Source: Nakazawaea peltata (lineage: Eukaryota; Ascomycota; Pichiomycetes; Alaninales; Pachysolenaceae). Taken from it: a DNA stretch of 64,000 nt. Numbering within the stretch: position 1 is the first letter of the stretch; every line of letters starts with the position of its first letter. Shown here piece after piece: positions 28,907 through 38,018 of the stretch. The notes under the pieces are model-generated. The model was not told the DNA's origin and did not search any database. It was given only the letters and a program-made list of their open reading frames with translations. The position numbers and the translations under genes were made by a program. The stretch covers positions 62,001 to 126,000 of the forward strand of contig BCGQ01000011.1 in NCBI GenBank assembly GCA_001599355.1. Direction: 5' to 3'.

Positions 28907-31900
28907 ATGTTGGCTTCTGAGATCAATAAACTCACACTCAACAACAACTTCTCGTCGTCGTCGTTCCAAAACATCACGACTGACGAGTTGAAATCCACCG
29001 GCTACAGCTATCTGTCTTTCCCAGATAAGCAGGAGCAGATGGACGCCGTCATGGATGCAATCGATGCTGCCGGTTTCATTCCTGACAGTTTAATTGAGCA
29101 AGAAACTCGTTGGTTCTACGAATCCTTAGGGATTCAAGATGGTTATTTTGCTCGTGAATCTGTCGAAGGGATCGTATCTCACATCCATGCCTTGTATTCG
29201 GCCAAAATCGACGCGTATTCTCGTGGTTCTAATCACCCCTCTTTACACCACAAACGTGAAAACGATGATCACGCCGTGTATTTCGATTCTTCTCGTGAAG
29301 GAAACTTCGAAAACTATGAGGAACGTATCGATGACTTGTACTTGTCTTCTGAAGAGAAAAGTTACAGAGTCGAATCGTTCATTTCTCCATTGGTAATTGG
29401 AGGTGTAGATTCAGGTGAAAGTATTAAATGTCATTTCGTCTACCAAAATTCTTTCCCTGAGGTTGCTGAGAAATCGGAGACCGTCAATGAGCCAGAAAAT
29501 GTCTCTATTGACTCAATTTCTGATAAAATCTTCCTCCAAATCGCCTCCTCCCATACTTTAAAACTTTATTCCGAGGTTATTTCCGAAGTTTCTCGTTCTT
29601 CTGGTCCAATTATTAAACATTTCACCATTCCTCATACTTCTGAATCCCGTGTCATCATTGGATTCCATAAACACTCTTCTCCTCGTTATAACTCCGCTCT
29701 TTCTCTGTTATGTGACTTTTATAAGTTATCGGTCAGTCGTAAATATGTTGAAAATTTCTCCAATGGTACCACCATTATTTCAATGTACCTTACTACACCA
29801 GATGCTACCGATTTGAGTATTCTCCAAGTAATCAAGGAGGCATCTCTTTTGTTTTCCATCCCAAATAACCTCTTCTCGGCTCAATTTCAGTCCAAAAAGC
29901 TCTCTTTACAAGAGTGTATTTACGCTCATTGTGGAGTTATCTTTGTAACTCATTTTTTGAACCGTTTAGGTCCAGAATACCAATCTTTACTCTCTTTATT
30001 AGATCCAGAAAAGTTCATTGCTCATCTGGAAGTTTTGGCAAAATTAAGAGAGAGATTGAGATCTGAGACTTTCACTCAAGATTACATCTTGGAAATTTTC
30101 AACCAACAACAAGGAGTTGTTCAGCAATTGTATCGTCAATTTGCTGATACTCATTACTCCAACTCTCTGTTAGAAAAGACTTTGTCTTATCAAAGATTGA
30201 GTCAAATTCCCCCAATTGAGAATGATGCCGATTTCGAAGCTTTACTTAACCGTAATTGTTCACAAAATGAACACCAAGCTTTGGTTTTACGCCTGTTACA
30301 CACTTTCAACAAATCTGTTCTTAAAACCAATTTCTATACTCCTACCAAAGTTGCTATTTCCTTCCGTTTGGATGCCTCTTTCTTGCCACAGACAGAGTAC
30401 CCAGAAACTCCATATGGTATGTTCTTTGTAGTTGGATCTGAATTTAGAGGATTCCACATCAGATTCAGAGATGTGGCTCGAGGAGGAATTAGAATTGTCA
30501 AGTCACGTTCTTTAGATCTGTATTCTACCAATATGAGAAACTTGTTTGATGAAAATTACAATCTTGCAAGCACTCAACAAAGAAAGAACAAAGATATTCC
30601 AGAAGGAGGATCTAAGGGTGTCATTTTACTTGATCCTGGAGTACTGCAAAGTCGTCCTAAGGAATCTTTTGTCAAGTATATTGATTCGTTGATCGACCTT
30701 TTACTTATTGATAAGCCAAAGACTTCCAGCAGTACTTCAATTGTGGATCTTTATAAGAAACCAGAGATTTTATTCATGGGACCAGACGAAAATACAGCTG
30801 GATACGTTGATTGGGCTACTTTACATGCCAGGAAGCGTGGTGCCCCATGGTGGAAGTCATTCTTCACCGGAAAACAATTAGGTGGTATCCCTCATGATGA
30901 ATATGGTATGACTTCTCTTTCGGTTCGTGCTTATGTAGAGAAGATTTATGAGAAATTGGACTTGAAGCATGACCAAATCTTCAAGTTCCAAACTGGAGGT
31001 CCAGATGGAGATTTAGGTTCCAATGAGATCTTACTTTCAAAGGGCGAGAACTATTGTGCGATTGTAGATGGGTCTGGTGTTATTGTTGACCCACAGGGAC
31101 TTGACAAGGAAGAGTTGCTTAGATTGGCTCATGGAAGACTCATGATCAGCAATTTCGACAAGTCTAAATTGTCTTCGGAAGGTTATATTGTGCTTGTGGA
31201 TGATACAGACGTAACTTTACCTAATGGAACCGTTGTTTCCAACGGAGTTAACTACCGTAATAACTTCCATCTTGATCTCAAGAAGGTATTTGGTCCGGTT
31301 AAACTTCAATTATTTGTCCCATGTGGTGGAAGACCAAACGCTATCGACACTAATACTGTTCATTCGTTGATTGACGATAAGACTGGTAAACTGATAATTC
31401 CATATATTGTCGAGGGGGCTAATCTTTTCATTACACAAAGTGCCAAATTAATTTTGGAGAAAGCTGGGTGTATTATCATTAAAGATGCCTCTGCTAATAA
31501 AGGTGGTGTCACTTCTTCATCCTTAGAAGTTTTGGCCTCGTTATCGTTTACTGATGATGAATTCTTTGCCAATATGTGTCTTCAACCTAATGGATCCAGA
31601 CCGGAATTTTATACTTCGTATGTTAAAGAAGTTCAACAGACTATTGTCCATAATGCTCAATTGGAATTTGAGCTGTTATGGAAGCTTCGTGAATCAACTT
31701 CCAAGCCTTTGGCCGTCTTATCCAATGAGTTATCTGTAGCTATTAACAAATTGGGAGATGAATTGGCTTCTAGTAAAGAATTATGGTCTGATGAGGTGTT
31801 TAGAAAGAAGGTTCTTCTTGCTCTGTTACCTAAATTATTACTTGAAAACGTGGGATTTGAAACATTGGCCAAGAGAATCCCAGAACTGTATTTGAAACTG

Positions 31901-31996
31901 ATCTTTGCTACTAAATTGGCTTCTTCCTTCATTTATACTCAAGGAATGGAGCAAAATTATGCTAAATTTATTGAATTTTATAAGAATTTCCACTAA
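28907..31996 (+). CDS. GDH2: NAD-dependent glutamate dehydrogenase
   Basis: A 1029-residue large-type NAD-GDH that oxidises glutamate to 2-oxoglutarate and ammonia, the catabolic direction of nitrogen metabolism. The start is the ATG at 28907; the 15 codons before it open only with GTG. Conserved blocks match yeast Gdh2: NLASTQQRKNKDIPEGGSKG (about 553-572), GPDENTAGYVDWATLHARKR, GGIPHDEYGMTSLSVRAYV, TGGPDGDLGSNEI (about 696-708), VPCGGRPNAI, PYIVEGANLFIT and KDASANKGGVTSSSLEVLAS. Near the C-terminus CTG codons 994 and 998 give IPEAYLKAIFAT when read as Ala, fitting the family. Length is close to S. cerevisiae Gdh2 (1092). Confidence 0.96.
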   Translation: MLASEINKLTLNNNFSSSSFQNITTDELKSTGYSYLSFPDKQEQMDAVMDAIDAAGFIPDSLIEQETRWFYESLGIQDGYFARESVEGIVSHIHALYSAKIDAYSRGSNHPSLHHKRENDDHAVYFDSSREGNFENYEERIDDLYLSSEEKSYRVESFISPLVIGGVDSGESIKCHFVYQNSFPEVAEKSETVNEPENVSIDSISDKIFLQIASSHTLKLYSEVISEVSRSSGPIIKHFTIPHTSESRVIIGFHKHSSPRYNSALSLLCDFYKLSVSRKYVENFSNGTTIISMYLTTPDATDLSILQVIKEASLLFSIPNNLFSAQFQSKKLSLQECIYAHCGVIFVTHFLNRLGPEYQSLLSLLDPEKFIAHLEVLAKLRERLRSETFTQDYILEIFNQQQGVVQQLYRQFADTHYSNSLLEKTLSYQRLSQIPPIENDADFEALLNRNCSQNEHQALVLRLLHTFNKSVLKTNFYTPTKVAISFRLDASFLPQTEYPETPYGMFFVVGSEFRGFHIRFRDVARGGIRIVKSRSLDLYSTNMRNLFDENYNLASTQQRKNKDIPEGGSKGVILLDPGVLQSRPKESFVKYIDSLIDLLLIDKPKTSSSTSIVDLYKKPEILFMGPDENTAGYVDWATLHARKRGAPWWKSFFTGKQLGGIPHDEYGMTSLSVRAYVEKIYEKLDLKHDQIFKFQTGGPDGDLGSNEILLSKGENYCAIVDGSGVIVDPQGLDKEELLRLAHGRLMISNFDKSKLSSEGYIVLVDDTDVTLPNGTVVSNGVNYRNNFHLDLKKVFGPVKLQLFVPCGGRPNAIDTNTVHSLIDDKTGKLIIPYIVEGANLFITQSAKLILEKAGCIIIKDASANKGGVTSSSLEVLASLSFTDDEFFANMCLQPNGSRPEFYTSYVKEVQQTIVHNAQLEFELLWKLRESTSKPLAVLSNELSVAINKLGDELASSKELWSDEVFRKKVLLALLPKLLLENVGFETLAKRIPELYLKLIFATKLASSFIYTQGMEQNYAKFIEFYKNFH

Positions 31997-32694
31997 AAGT
32001 TATGAATAAATATTGATTTTGATTATTGAGAGTAGAATTATATACAATAAGAGTGGTCAGAGTGGTGAGGCTCAGCTGCCACCCATCCACCAACCCAGAA
32101 TCTTCCCTCAGTTAGTGTCCATCGACTTCTCTCACCATCTCTTTGTCCTTCCTAACTCGATTCACCACATAATCTCCCAGAAACAGAAAAGCCATAGTTG
32201 AAAGACCCAAATAAAGCCTAGATCTATAAGGAAGTGACCTATATGTCGCCCAAACTTTGTTCAACATGATCGATTCGAACTCTTTGTGGGGTAATTGATT
32301 TCAATTCTACTTTGAAGTAACCTTAACAAACCAATACAAACACCGGAGCTAAATCAGTAACCAAATCACGTGACGGAATCAGAATATCCACTCAGATGAC
32401 TGGTCCTTCACTTAAAATTCAATCCTTACAATTGAGTTTCCACTCCTTCAATCAACGTTCCTCCTTACACTCACCCTCAACCCAGGGCATTATCTCTCCA
32501 CTTCTACTGAGCAAACTATTAATTCCCCACATAAGGACACCACAGCACACTACGAAAATATCAAAGTATTTATAAAGTTCGAGCAAACTACGAATCCCGA
32601 CCGTTTATGCATAGTCTAAGCTTTAAAGTTTAAAGTGAAAAATCTTTTGAAAAATTTTTAGGCGATGAGGTAGAGGATATACAATATCAGGAAC
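31997..32694. other. Intergenic region GDH2 / RIX1
   Basis: About 700 bp, including the RIX1 promoter. It contains a TCACGTGA at 32366-32373, a CTTTAAAGTTTAAAG word near 32622, and RRPE and PAC elements listed separately. No gene was seen. Confidence 0.6.
32648..32669 (+). promoter_or_regulatory. RRPE and PAC elements of RIX1
   Basis: TGAAAAATTTTT (32648-32659) matches the ribosomal RNA processing element, and GCGATGAG (32662-32669) matches the PAC core. They are 2 bp apart and 25 bp before the ATG. In yeasts this pair marks genes of the ribosome biogenesis regulon. Confidence 0.75.
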
Positions 32695-34788
32695 ATGTCG
32701 ATGGAAATATTATTGCAACATTTGGATGCTCCAGGTGCTGGAAAGTTGCCTTTTGTCCTTGAAGAGTGCTTCTTGGGCGTTTCCAGCTGGAGTCAAACTG
32801 ACAGAGAACATGTCTGTGCTCGCTTATTGAACATGATGAGAACTAATCATCTCTACAAGAATTTCTTTGCTTTGAAGGTGGTTAGTGTCTTGTGCATTGA
32901 CAGCAATGTCATTTCGTCTCATGGATCTGATTTCATGAGATGTGTTGTCCAGATTATTTCCAATTTGAACCAGTACCATGAATCTGAACTGGAGAAACGT
33001 AAGCTCGTTTTTAGAACTCTGGTCCAATGTCTGGAGAGAATTCTCGATGAGACTAAGGGAAAACCTGCGTTAACTAGAGATATTGTCACTCCATGTTTGC
33101 CTTCTTTAATTGGAGAGACAATCAAGCTGATTGAAATTGTCCCTAATACCAGCTTGAAGTTGTTGATTAGACTTATTCAATCCAACACCACTACTTTCAG
33201 ACCTTTTGGACTGAAATTTGAGACGAAATTGGCCCAATTGTTATCGAAATCTTCCTGCTATGACCAAGAATTCCTTGCTTTAGCTGCTGAGTGTTTCGTT
33301 TACTGTAAATTCATCTTCTCACAGAAGGACAACCAGCTGTTGTTTGCCTCATTCATGAACGATTTGCTCTTTGAAATCAAATCCGTCTTGATGATTTATG
33401 AAACTTTCATCGATTTGGATAATTCTAGCGTCGTAGGATTAGATAATTTACCTTCTAAATCAGTTTCTGGATCTCCAATGTTTGAGTCTTTGAAAATCGA
33501 TGCCAATGTCGGTTCATCGATCTTCTTAATTAACGAACGTCTTGAATTGTTGGTTCTGTTGTTAGTTCTGCTGTTGGGTCCAGTTAAGAATGCTTTCAAA
33601 GTTCCAATGGGATCAGCAGTTCTTGTCTGTGAAGCCTTGATGAATTTCAACGCCAAGTTCATCATCTTAAAACGTGAATTTAGATTTGTAGACTTAAAAC
33701 AAGTATTATATGCATCGATGTCCAAGACTCGAGACTTGGGAGTATTTTTATTGGAGACCTTGTTGCAAAACTTCGACGGATGTCTCTTACCTCATTTCAA
33801 TTCTTTATTATCAGCTTTGGAATATAGTGTTCCTGAAATTTCTAAGGTGTTTGAGAACGAAGATTTCACCTTGAAGTTGCTCAGTAATACTTCCGGTTTA
33901 CTTTCGTTGACTTCCGAGTTCACAGATTACACCTTGATAACTAAGTTGATCGACTCAAGTATCAAATTGCTCGAACCTAGACAATCTTTGTCTGTAGACT
34001 CTACTTCTGGAAAAGCTCAGAACAGTGGAAAGAAACATAAGCAACAAAAGAACAAGACCGACCTCGCTTTGACTGACTTGATGAGCCATGGAAATTTGTT
34101 CGTTAAGCAAGTAACCCCTAAAACTAAAGAAATTGTATACGAATTTTTCAGAGTATTGATCCAGAGAGTGATTCTACCTCTGACCAAGTCCACTCAGATC
34201 ACCAAATTGGTTTTACTCGAGACTGTTTCCGGGAACAATTCTACTACTATTGTGGAATTATTGAAGGAATTAATGATGACTCCAGGAAACAACCCTGTAA
34301 ATGTCTTGCCATTTGCTTCACAATTGGCTGATCATGATATGTTCTTTAGTTTGTTCATTAATCCTCGATTACCTGCTGTTGGTCTGAAACCTGCTCTGCC
34401 TGTAGAAGTTATGGAAGAAGACGAGGAAGAAGAGGAAGAAGAAGAGGCTCCAGTTCAATCAATTGTAGATGAAGACCAAGAACGTTTACTTAAAAAGAGA
34501 AAATTGGAGGCTACAAAGGTATTTGAATCTGAAAGAGTTGATATTGAGGCTAAATATAAAGAGAAGGTGTTCTCTAAAGAGGTTGTAGTTCCGGTTATTG
34601 AACAGATTGCGGCACCCAAAGTTGCAGCACCAAAAATTGAAACTCCGATAATCACTCCAACCGTCTCAATGCTGCCTCAAGTTCAACCAGAGTCATCCAC
34701 TTCATCTAATGTCCCCGCTGTTGCCGAAGACGATTCCGACTCCGATTTCGAAATCCCAGATATCGAAGTCTCCAGTGATGAAGAGTAG
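32695..34788 (+). CDS. RIX1: Rix1/PELP1-type pre-ribosome factor
   Basis: A 697-residue, mostly helical protein matching the N-terminal Rix1/PELP1 region in character (about 1-210: LLQHLDAPGAGKLPFVLEECF, LVQCLERILDETKGK, LIGETIKLIEIVPNTSLKLLIRLIQSN). The C-terminus has an acidic run (about 565-580) followed by a low-complexity Pro/Val/Ala tail ending in an acidic SDEE. Rix1 with Ipi1 and Ipi3 forms the complex that acts on pre-60S particles and recruits Rea1. The RRPE/PAC promoter independently supports a ribosome-biogenesis role. It converges with the next gene with only 4 bp between stop codons. Confidence 0.78.
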   Translation: MSMEILLQHLDAPGAGKLPFVLEECFLGVSSWSQTDREHVCARLLNMMRTNHLYKNFFALKVVSVLCIDSNVISSHGSDFMRCVVQIISNLNQYHESELEKRKLVFRTLVQCLERILDETKGKPALTRDIVTPCLPSLIGETIKLIEIVPNTSLKLLIRLIQSNTTTFRPFGLKFETKLAQLLSKSSCYDQEFLALAAECFVYCKFIFSQKDNQLLFASFMNDLLFEIKSVLMIYETFIDLDNSSVVGLDNLPSKSVSGSPMFESLKIDANVGSSIFLINERLELLVLLLVLLLGPVKNAFKVPMGSAVLVCEALMNFNAKFIILKREFRFVDLKQVLYASMSKTRDLGVFLLETLLQNFDGCLLPHFNSLLSALEYSVPEISKVFENEDFTLKLLSNTSGLLSLTSEFTDYTLITKLIDSSIKLLEPRQSLSVDSTSGKAQNSGKKHKQQKNKTDLALTDLMSHGNLFVKQVTPKTKEIVYEFFRVLIQRVILPLTKSTQITKLVLLETVSGNNSTTIVELLKELMMTPGNNPVNVLPFASQLADHDMFFSLFINPRLPAVGLKPALPVEVMEEDEEEEEEEEAPVQSIVDEDQERLLKKRKLEATKVFESERVDIEAKYKEKVFSKEVVVPVIEQIAAPKVAAPKIETPIITPTVSMLPQVQPESSTSSNVPAVAEDDSDSDFEIPDIEVSSDEE

Positions 34789-34792
34789 AATC

Positions 34793-35257
34793 TCAATGCA
34801 GAAGCAAGAAGTTACTTGCCATTAAATAAAGGTAAAATATAGTCATACCACGAGCGTATTTTCTCTGAGACAGAGGCATTGTAGGCCAAATAGCTGGTAA
34901 AATCATATCGCATATAATCGACTGTAATCCATACCCAAACCCAAACACTACATAGAGCTGCGGATTCATGATGAAGAGCAGGGCAATGTAACGGATAGGA
35001 GCAGGGCTTCCCATGTAAGCACCGAGGGGAACATCTTTGAAATAGATCTGTAAGTTGAAAATAATGATAAATAACACGAGGAACAACACCGAATTGCCCA
35101 AAACTTTGATCTGTGAATCGGTGTAGCCTTTCAAAGAAGGCATATCTGGGATGACTTTTGGAGGTTTCAGCAGTAACTTCTCCAGCAGTTGACGTTGCTT
35201 CTCCAGACGGAATTTGGCCACATATGGTGGCACGCTATTGATATCTTTTGGTGGCAT
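34793..35257 (-). CDS. Small multi-pass membrane protein, unknown function
   Basis: A 154-residue protein. The N-terminal 45 residues are charged and probably cytosolic (YVAKFRLEKQRQLLEKLLLKPP). Hydrophobic segments follow at about 53-72, 88-105 and perhaps 105-121, and again at 139-152. The DMPSLKGYTDSQIKVLGNS segment looks conserved in character. I do not recognise the family with certainty. The ATG at 35257 is preceded by a CACTAACTCAG word that resembles a branch point and acceptor, so a 5' intron cannot be excluded, though no good donor was found. Confidence 0.6.
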   Translation of the reverse strand: MPPKDINSVPPYVAKFRLEKQRQLLEKLLLKPPKVIPDMPSLKGYTDSQIKVLGNSVLFLVLFIIIFNLQIYFKDVPLGAYMGSPAPIRYIALLFIMNPQLYVVFGFGYGLQSIICDMILPAIWPTMPLSQRKYARGMTIFYLYLMASNFLLLH

Positions 35258-35521
35258 AACTGAGTTAGTGACCTTTTTACTTGTTGAACTGTACTGATGA
35301 AGAACTTATCAACGACTAGATGTTCAAGGTGTGGATATTACCTGATCCGGCATTTCCCGATTCGGAAATCAGTGCCCGATAAGCATGCGGCTCAATGTTT
35401 GGAAACATCATGACACCAAATGACTACATGATCCAAATATAGAAATTATTGACAGGAATATAAATAGTATATAGAATAACCGGATCCCTAAACTGGAAGA
35501 AATAAAATATCGTGGGCATCA

Positions 35522-36979
35522 TTAAAGCGTGTATGGAGGTGGTGGAGGTGGAGAAGTTGACAACTTTGGAAGACTGTTTCCTTTATAGTTGAAGTTCTTA
35601 AATAATCCACCTGTAGTACTGAACTGGGGCTGTTTCAAAGGAGAGTTCAAATAACGTTGTCTGTAGTTGTGTAATTGTTGGAGCTCGTATTGGAAATTGA
35701 GAGGTTGAGGAATTGGTTGTTTGATGGTCAATGGCTCTTCGGCAAGAGATTCTGTTTCTTTGTTCTTGACTAATTGAGGCATTGGTTTCTTTGGTTTATG
35801 TTTCTCAATTACTGTAGAAGAAGAACAAACTGAATCGTCATCTTCAGCTCCGAGAGTCAGATCATCTGAGAAAGTATCATCGTATGAGACATTCTTCTGT
35901 TCTAAAGAGATAGATGATGTGACGAGAGATTCAGTAGAATCGATAGAAACTTCACTATTTTCAACGGTGGTCTTCTGTGGCAGTTGCTTCTTCTTACCAC
36001 CCATTTTAATCTTTCTCCTAGAGACTTTTTGTTTAGGATTAGTGTTAATACTATTGATCAACAGCATTAAATCATCCTCAGTCAAATTCTCAACATTCTC
36101 CAATTTGAAAGTAGATACTTGAGCATTAGATTTCTTCTCCAATAATTGAAGCAGAGTCTTATTCAAAACACCGTTATCAAAACGAGTCTCATTTAACAGT
36201 AATGACTGACAAGAGGAGCTCAATCTAGAAAGAATCATTAAATTCTTCGCGCTCATAAGTCCGTTGGATTCCTCATCAATATCTTTAAAGAGTACTCGTT
36301 TATCTTCTTCGTTCAACTTTTCTTGTAATTTCTTATGAATATCTTCGATGTTATTTGGAGAAGACGAAGATACATAATTCAAACTGAGTTCATACAATAA
36401 TGAAGGCAAAATATCTTTAATGATATCCTTGATTTGTGTCTCAATCTTTTTCTGTAAAAAGTCCTTCAAAGGATTAATATCATCAAAGGAAGAATTGATT
36501 ACAATCTTCTCTAAAGGTTCATTTCTAAAGACCAAAGTTAAACCCTTGGTCTTGCTGAACACGATGATAATAATCGAGTTAATCTTGATCTGAGACAATT
36601 GTAACTTCAAAGGGATAGAAAATGGGTCGTTACTCATAACAAACTTTGGCGATATAAAATCCGTGAGTGCCTCCCCATATATATCTTTAGTGTTATTGGT
36701 GTAAATATTAATTGGGTTCAGTTCGACGGTGGTCTTCAAGTTCAAACGGGCATCTCCTTCATAATCAAGCTTGAAAATACCTCTAAAGCTCTGCTTGGTC
36801 AACTCACCAATTTCCAAGATCTCAAAATTAGGCTGTTGTTTACCAAACTCCAAGTCTAAAATCTCGATCTCACTGGTAAGAATATTAGATTTTCCTGAGT
36901 TCAACAGATTATTCAATAGATCTGTCGTCATGGACGACAAATCGTTTCGCGTTTGCGACCAGTTGATATTGAACGACAT
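35522..36979 (-). CDS. MDM34: ERMES subunit Mdm34
   Basis: A 485-residue protein starting MSFNINWSQTRNDLSSMTTD. The first about 200 residues match the SMP lipid-binding domain of Mdm34 (NSGKSNILTSEIEILDLEFG, NFEILEIGELTKQSFRGIFK, DYEGDARLNLKTTVELNPIN), closest in style to Candida Mdm34. Mdm34 sits in the mitochondrial outer membrane part of the ER-mitochondria encounter structure with Mmm1, Mdm12 and Mdm10, moving phospholipids. The C-terminal half is disordered, with a basic KKKQLP patch and a terminal PPPPPPYTL. That ending contains a PPPY motif like the one through which yeast Mdm34 is recognised by the ligase Rsp5. Confidence 0.93.
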   Translation of the reverse strand: MSFNINWSQTRNDLSSMTTDLLNNLLNSGKSNILTSEIEILDLEFGKQQPNFEILEIGELTKQSFRGIFKLDYEGDARLNLKTTVELNPINIYTNNTKDIYGEALTDFISPKFVMSNDPFSIPLKLQLSQIKINSIIIIVFSKTKGLTLVFRNEPLEKIVINSSFDDINPLKDFLQKKIETQIKDIIKDILPSLLYELSLNYVSSSSPNNIEDIHKKLQEKLNEEDKRVLFKDIDEESNGLMSAKNLMILSRLSSSCQSLLLNETRFDNGVLNKTLLQLLEKKSNAQVSTFKLENVENLTEDDLMLLINSINTNPKQKVSRRKIKMGGKKKQLPQKTTVENSEVSIDSTESLVTSSISLEQKNVSYDDTFSDDLTLGAEDDDSVCSSSTVIEKHKPKKPMPQLVKNKETESLAEEPLTIKQPIPQPLNFQYELQQLHNYRQRYLNSPLKQPQFSTTGGLFKNFNYKGNSLPKLSTSPPPPPPYTL

Positions 36980-38018
36980 CGATGGTTGTTAAAGGAGATC
37001 TACTTGCTAAGCGCCCTTGTAATAAATTTGGGGTATAAAAATTTTAATGTTTGCCTCCTTTGGGGAATCGGGTGATTTCCTAAATAGGATGCAATGGTGA
37101 ACGGATGCACTACCAAAACAGACTGCCTAAATAGGAAATAACTGGGAAGAGTAGGAGGGAGGGTACGGGATATGAGGAAGTTATCTGGAGGGGGTGATCT
37201 GTGGAGGGGGAACTAAGTAGGATAGGGAATAGTTAGGGAGTAGTTAGAGGATGAGGGAGGATGATCGGGTTCAGTGTGAAAAGACAACATTATTTCTTTT
37301 GTTGTAGATGTAGTTAGTGGTATTTAGTGTTTCTGAGATGTCTAAGAATTGATATCTTGTGCACTACCTTAATAGTATTGGAGTATAATGAAGGAGCTGA
37401 AGTGATGAACAAATCTGATAGAACTGAAATTAAAGCCAAATCTAGACCAATCTAGACCAATTCGTCATCTCATCACATGGAAATTCTATTGTTTACAAAT
37501 ATCTCACACTCTGCTAATAATTAAGTTATCAATTCTTTATCTAAGAGCAATTGAATTCTCCGCACTTGACTATTTTGTGAGCTTAGAGATGATTTGATAG
37601 TGCATATTAGGAGGGGCACATTTTGAGGAATGAGGGGTGGTCAGGAAGGGAATAAATGTAAGCGAATGAAAGAAGGGTGGTTGATAAATAGAAGAAAAAA
37701 AGGTAGTCAGTACCTAGTATGTATTAATCCAAACATATTGACCAAAAGACACTGACTTGTTCTATTTTAACTGTACTGACCCAGCCCCACTTCATCTTCG
37801 TCCACCCTTCTCAATCATTTCTCCGAACTTTAATACCCCGGAGTTGCCCTTTTGCCCTTCTTCTTACGGAATCTGCCCCCTTTAAACTCTCTCCTTCAAT
37901 TTTCCGCCTGCCCTCCCGCGCGACCACCTCTCTTTTTCCTGGCGGGGTGTCCTTTCACCTTAAAAAGCTACGTCTTCCAAACAACCAACCTCCAATTGAA
38001 CCCACCATCACCTTCAAT
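36980..38018. other. Divergent intergenic region MDM34 / FBP26
   Basis: 1.04 kb with no gene. It holds a purine-rich stretch (about 37140-37270), a short direct repeat (CTAGACCAAT twice near 37440), and a C/T-rich run up to FBP26. A TATAAAA at 37034 is on the plus strand, far from the FBP26 ATG. Confidence 0.6.

Noticed and set aside
28907-31996. CUG-Ser decoding as the alternative code
   Set aside because: Ser fits a few columns, but invariant Ala columns in FBP26, PTH2, YOR1 and the IBB favour Ala consistently.
35258-35360. Possible 5' intron of the 154-residue membrane protein
   Set aside because: The CACTAAC-CAG acceptor looks plausible, but the best donor candidate does not keep the frame.
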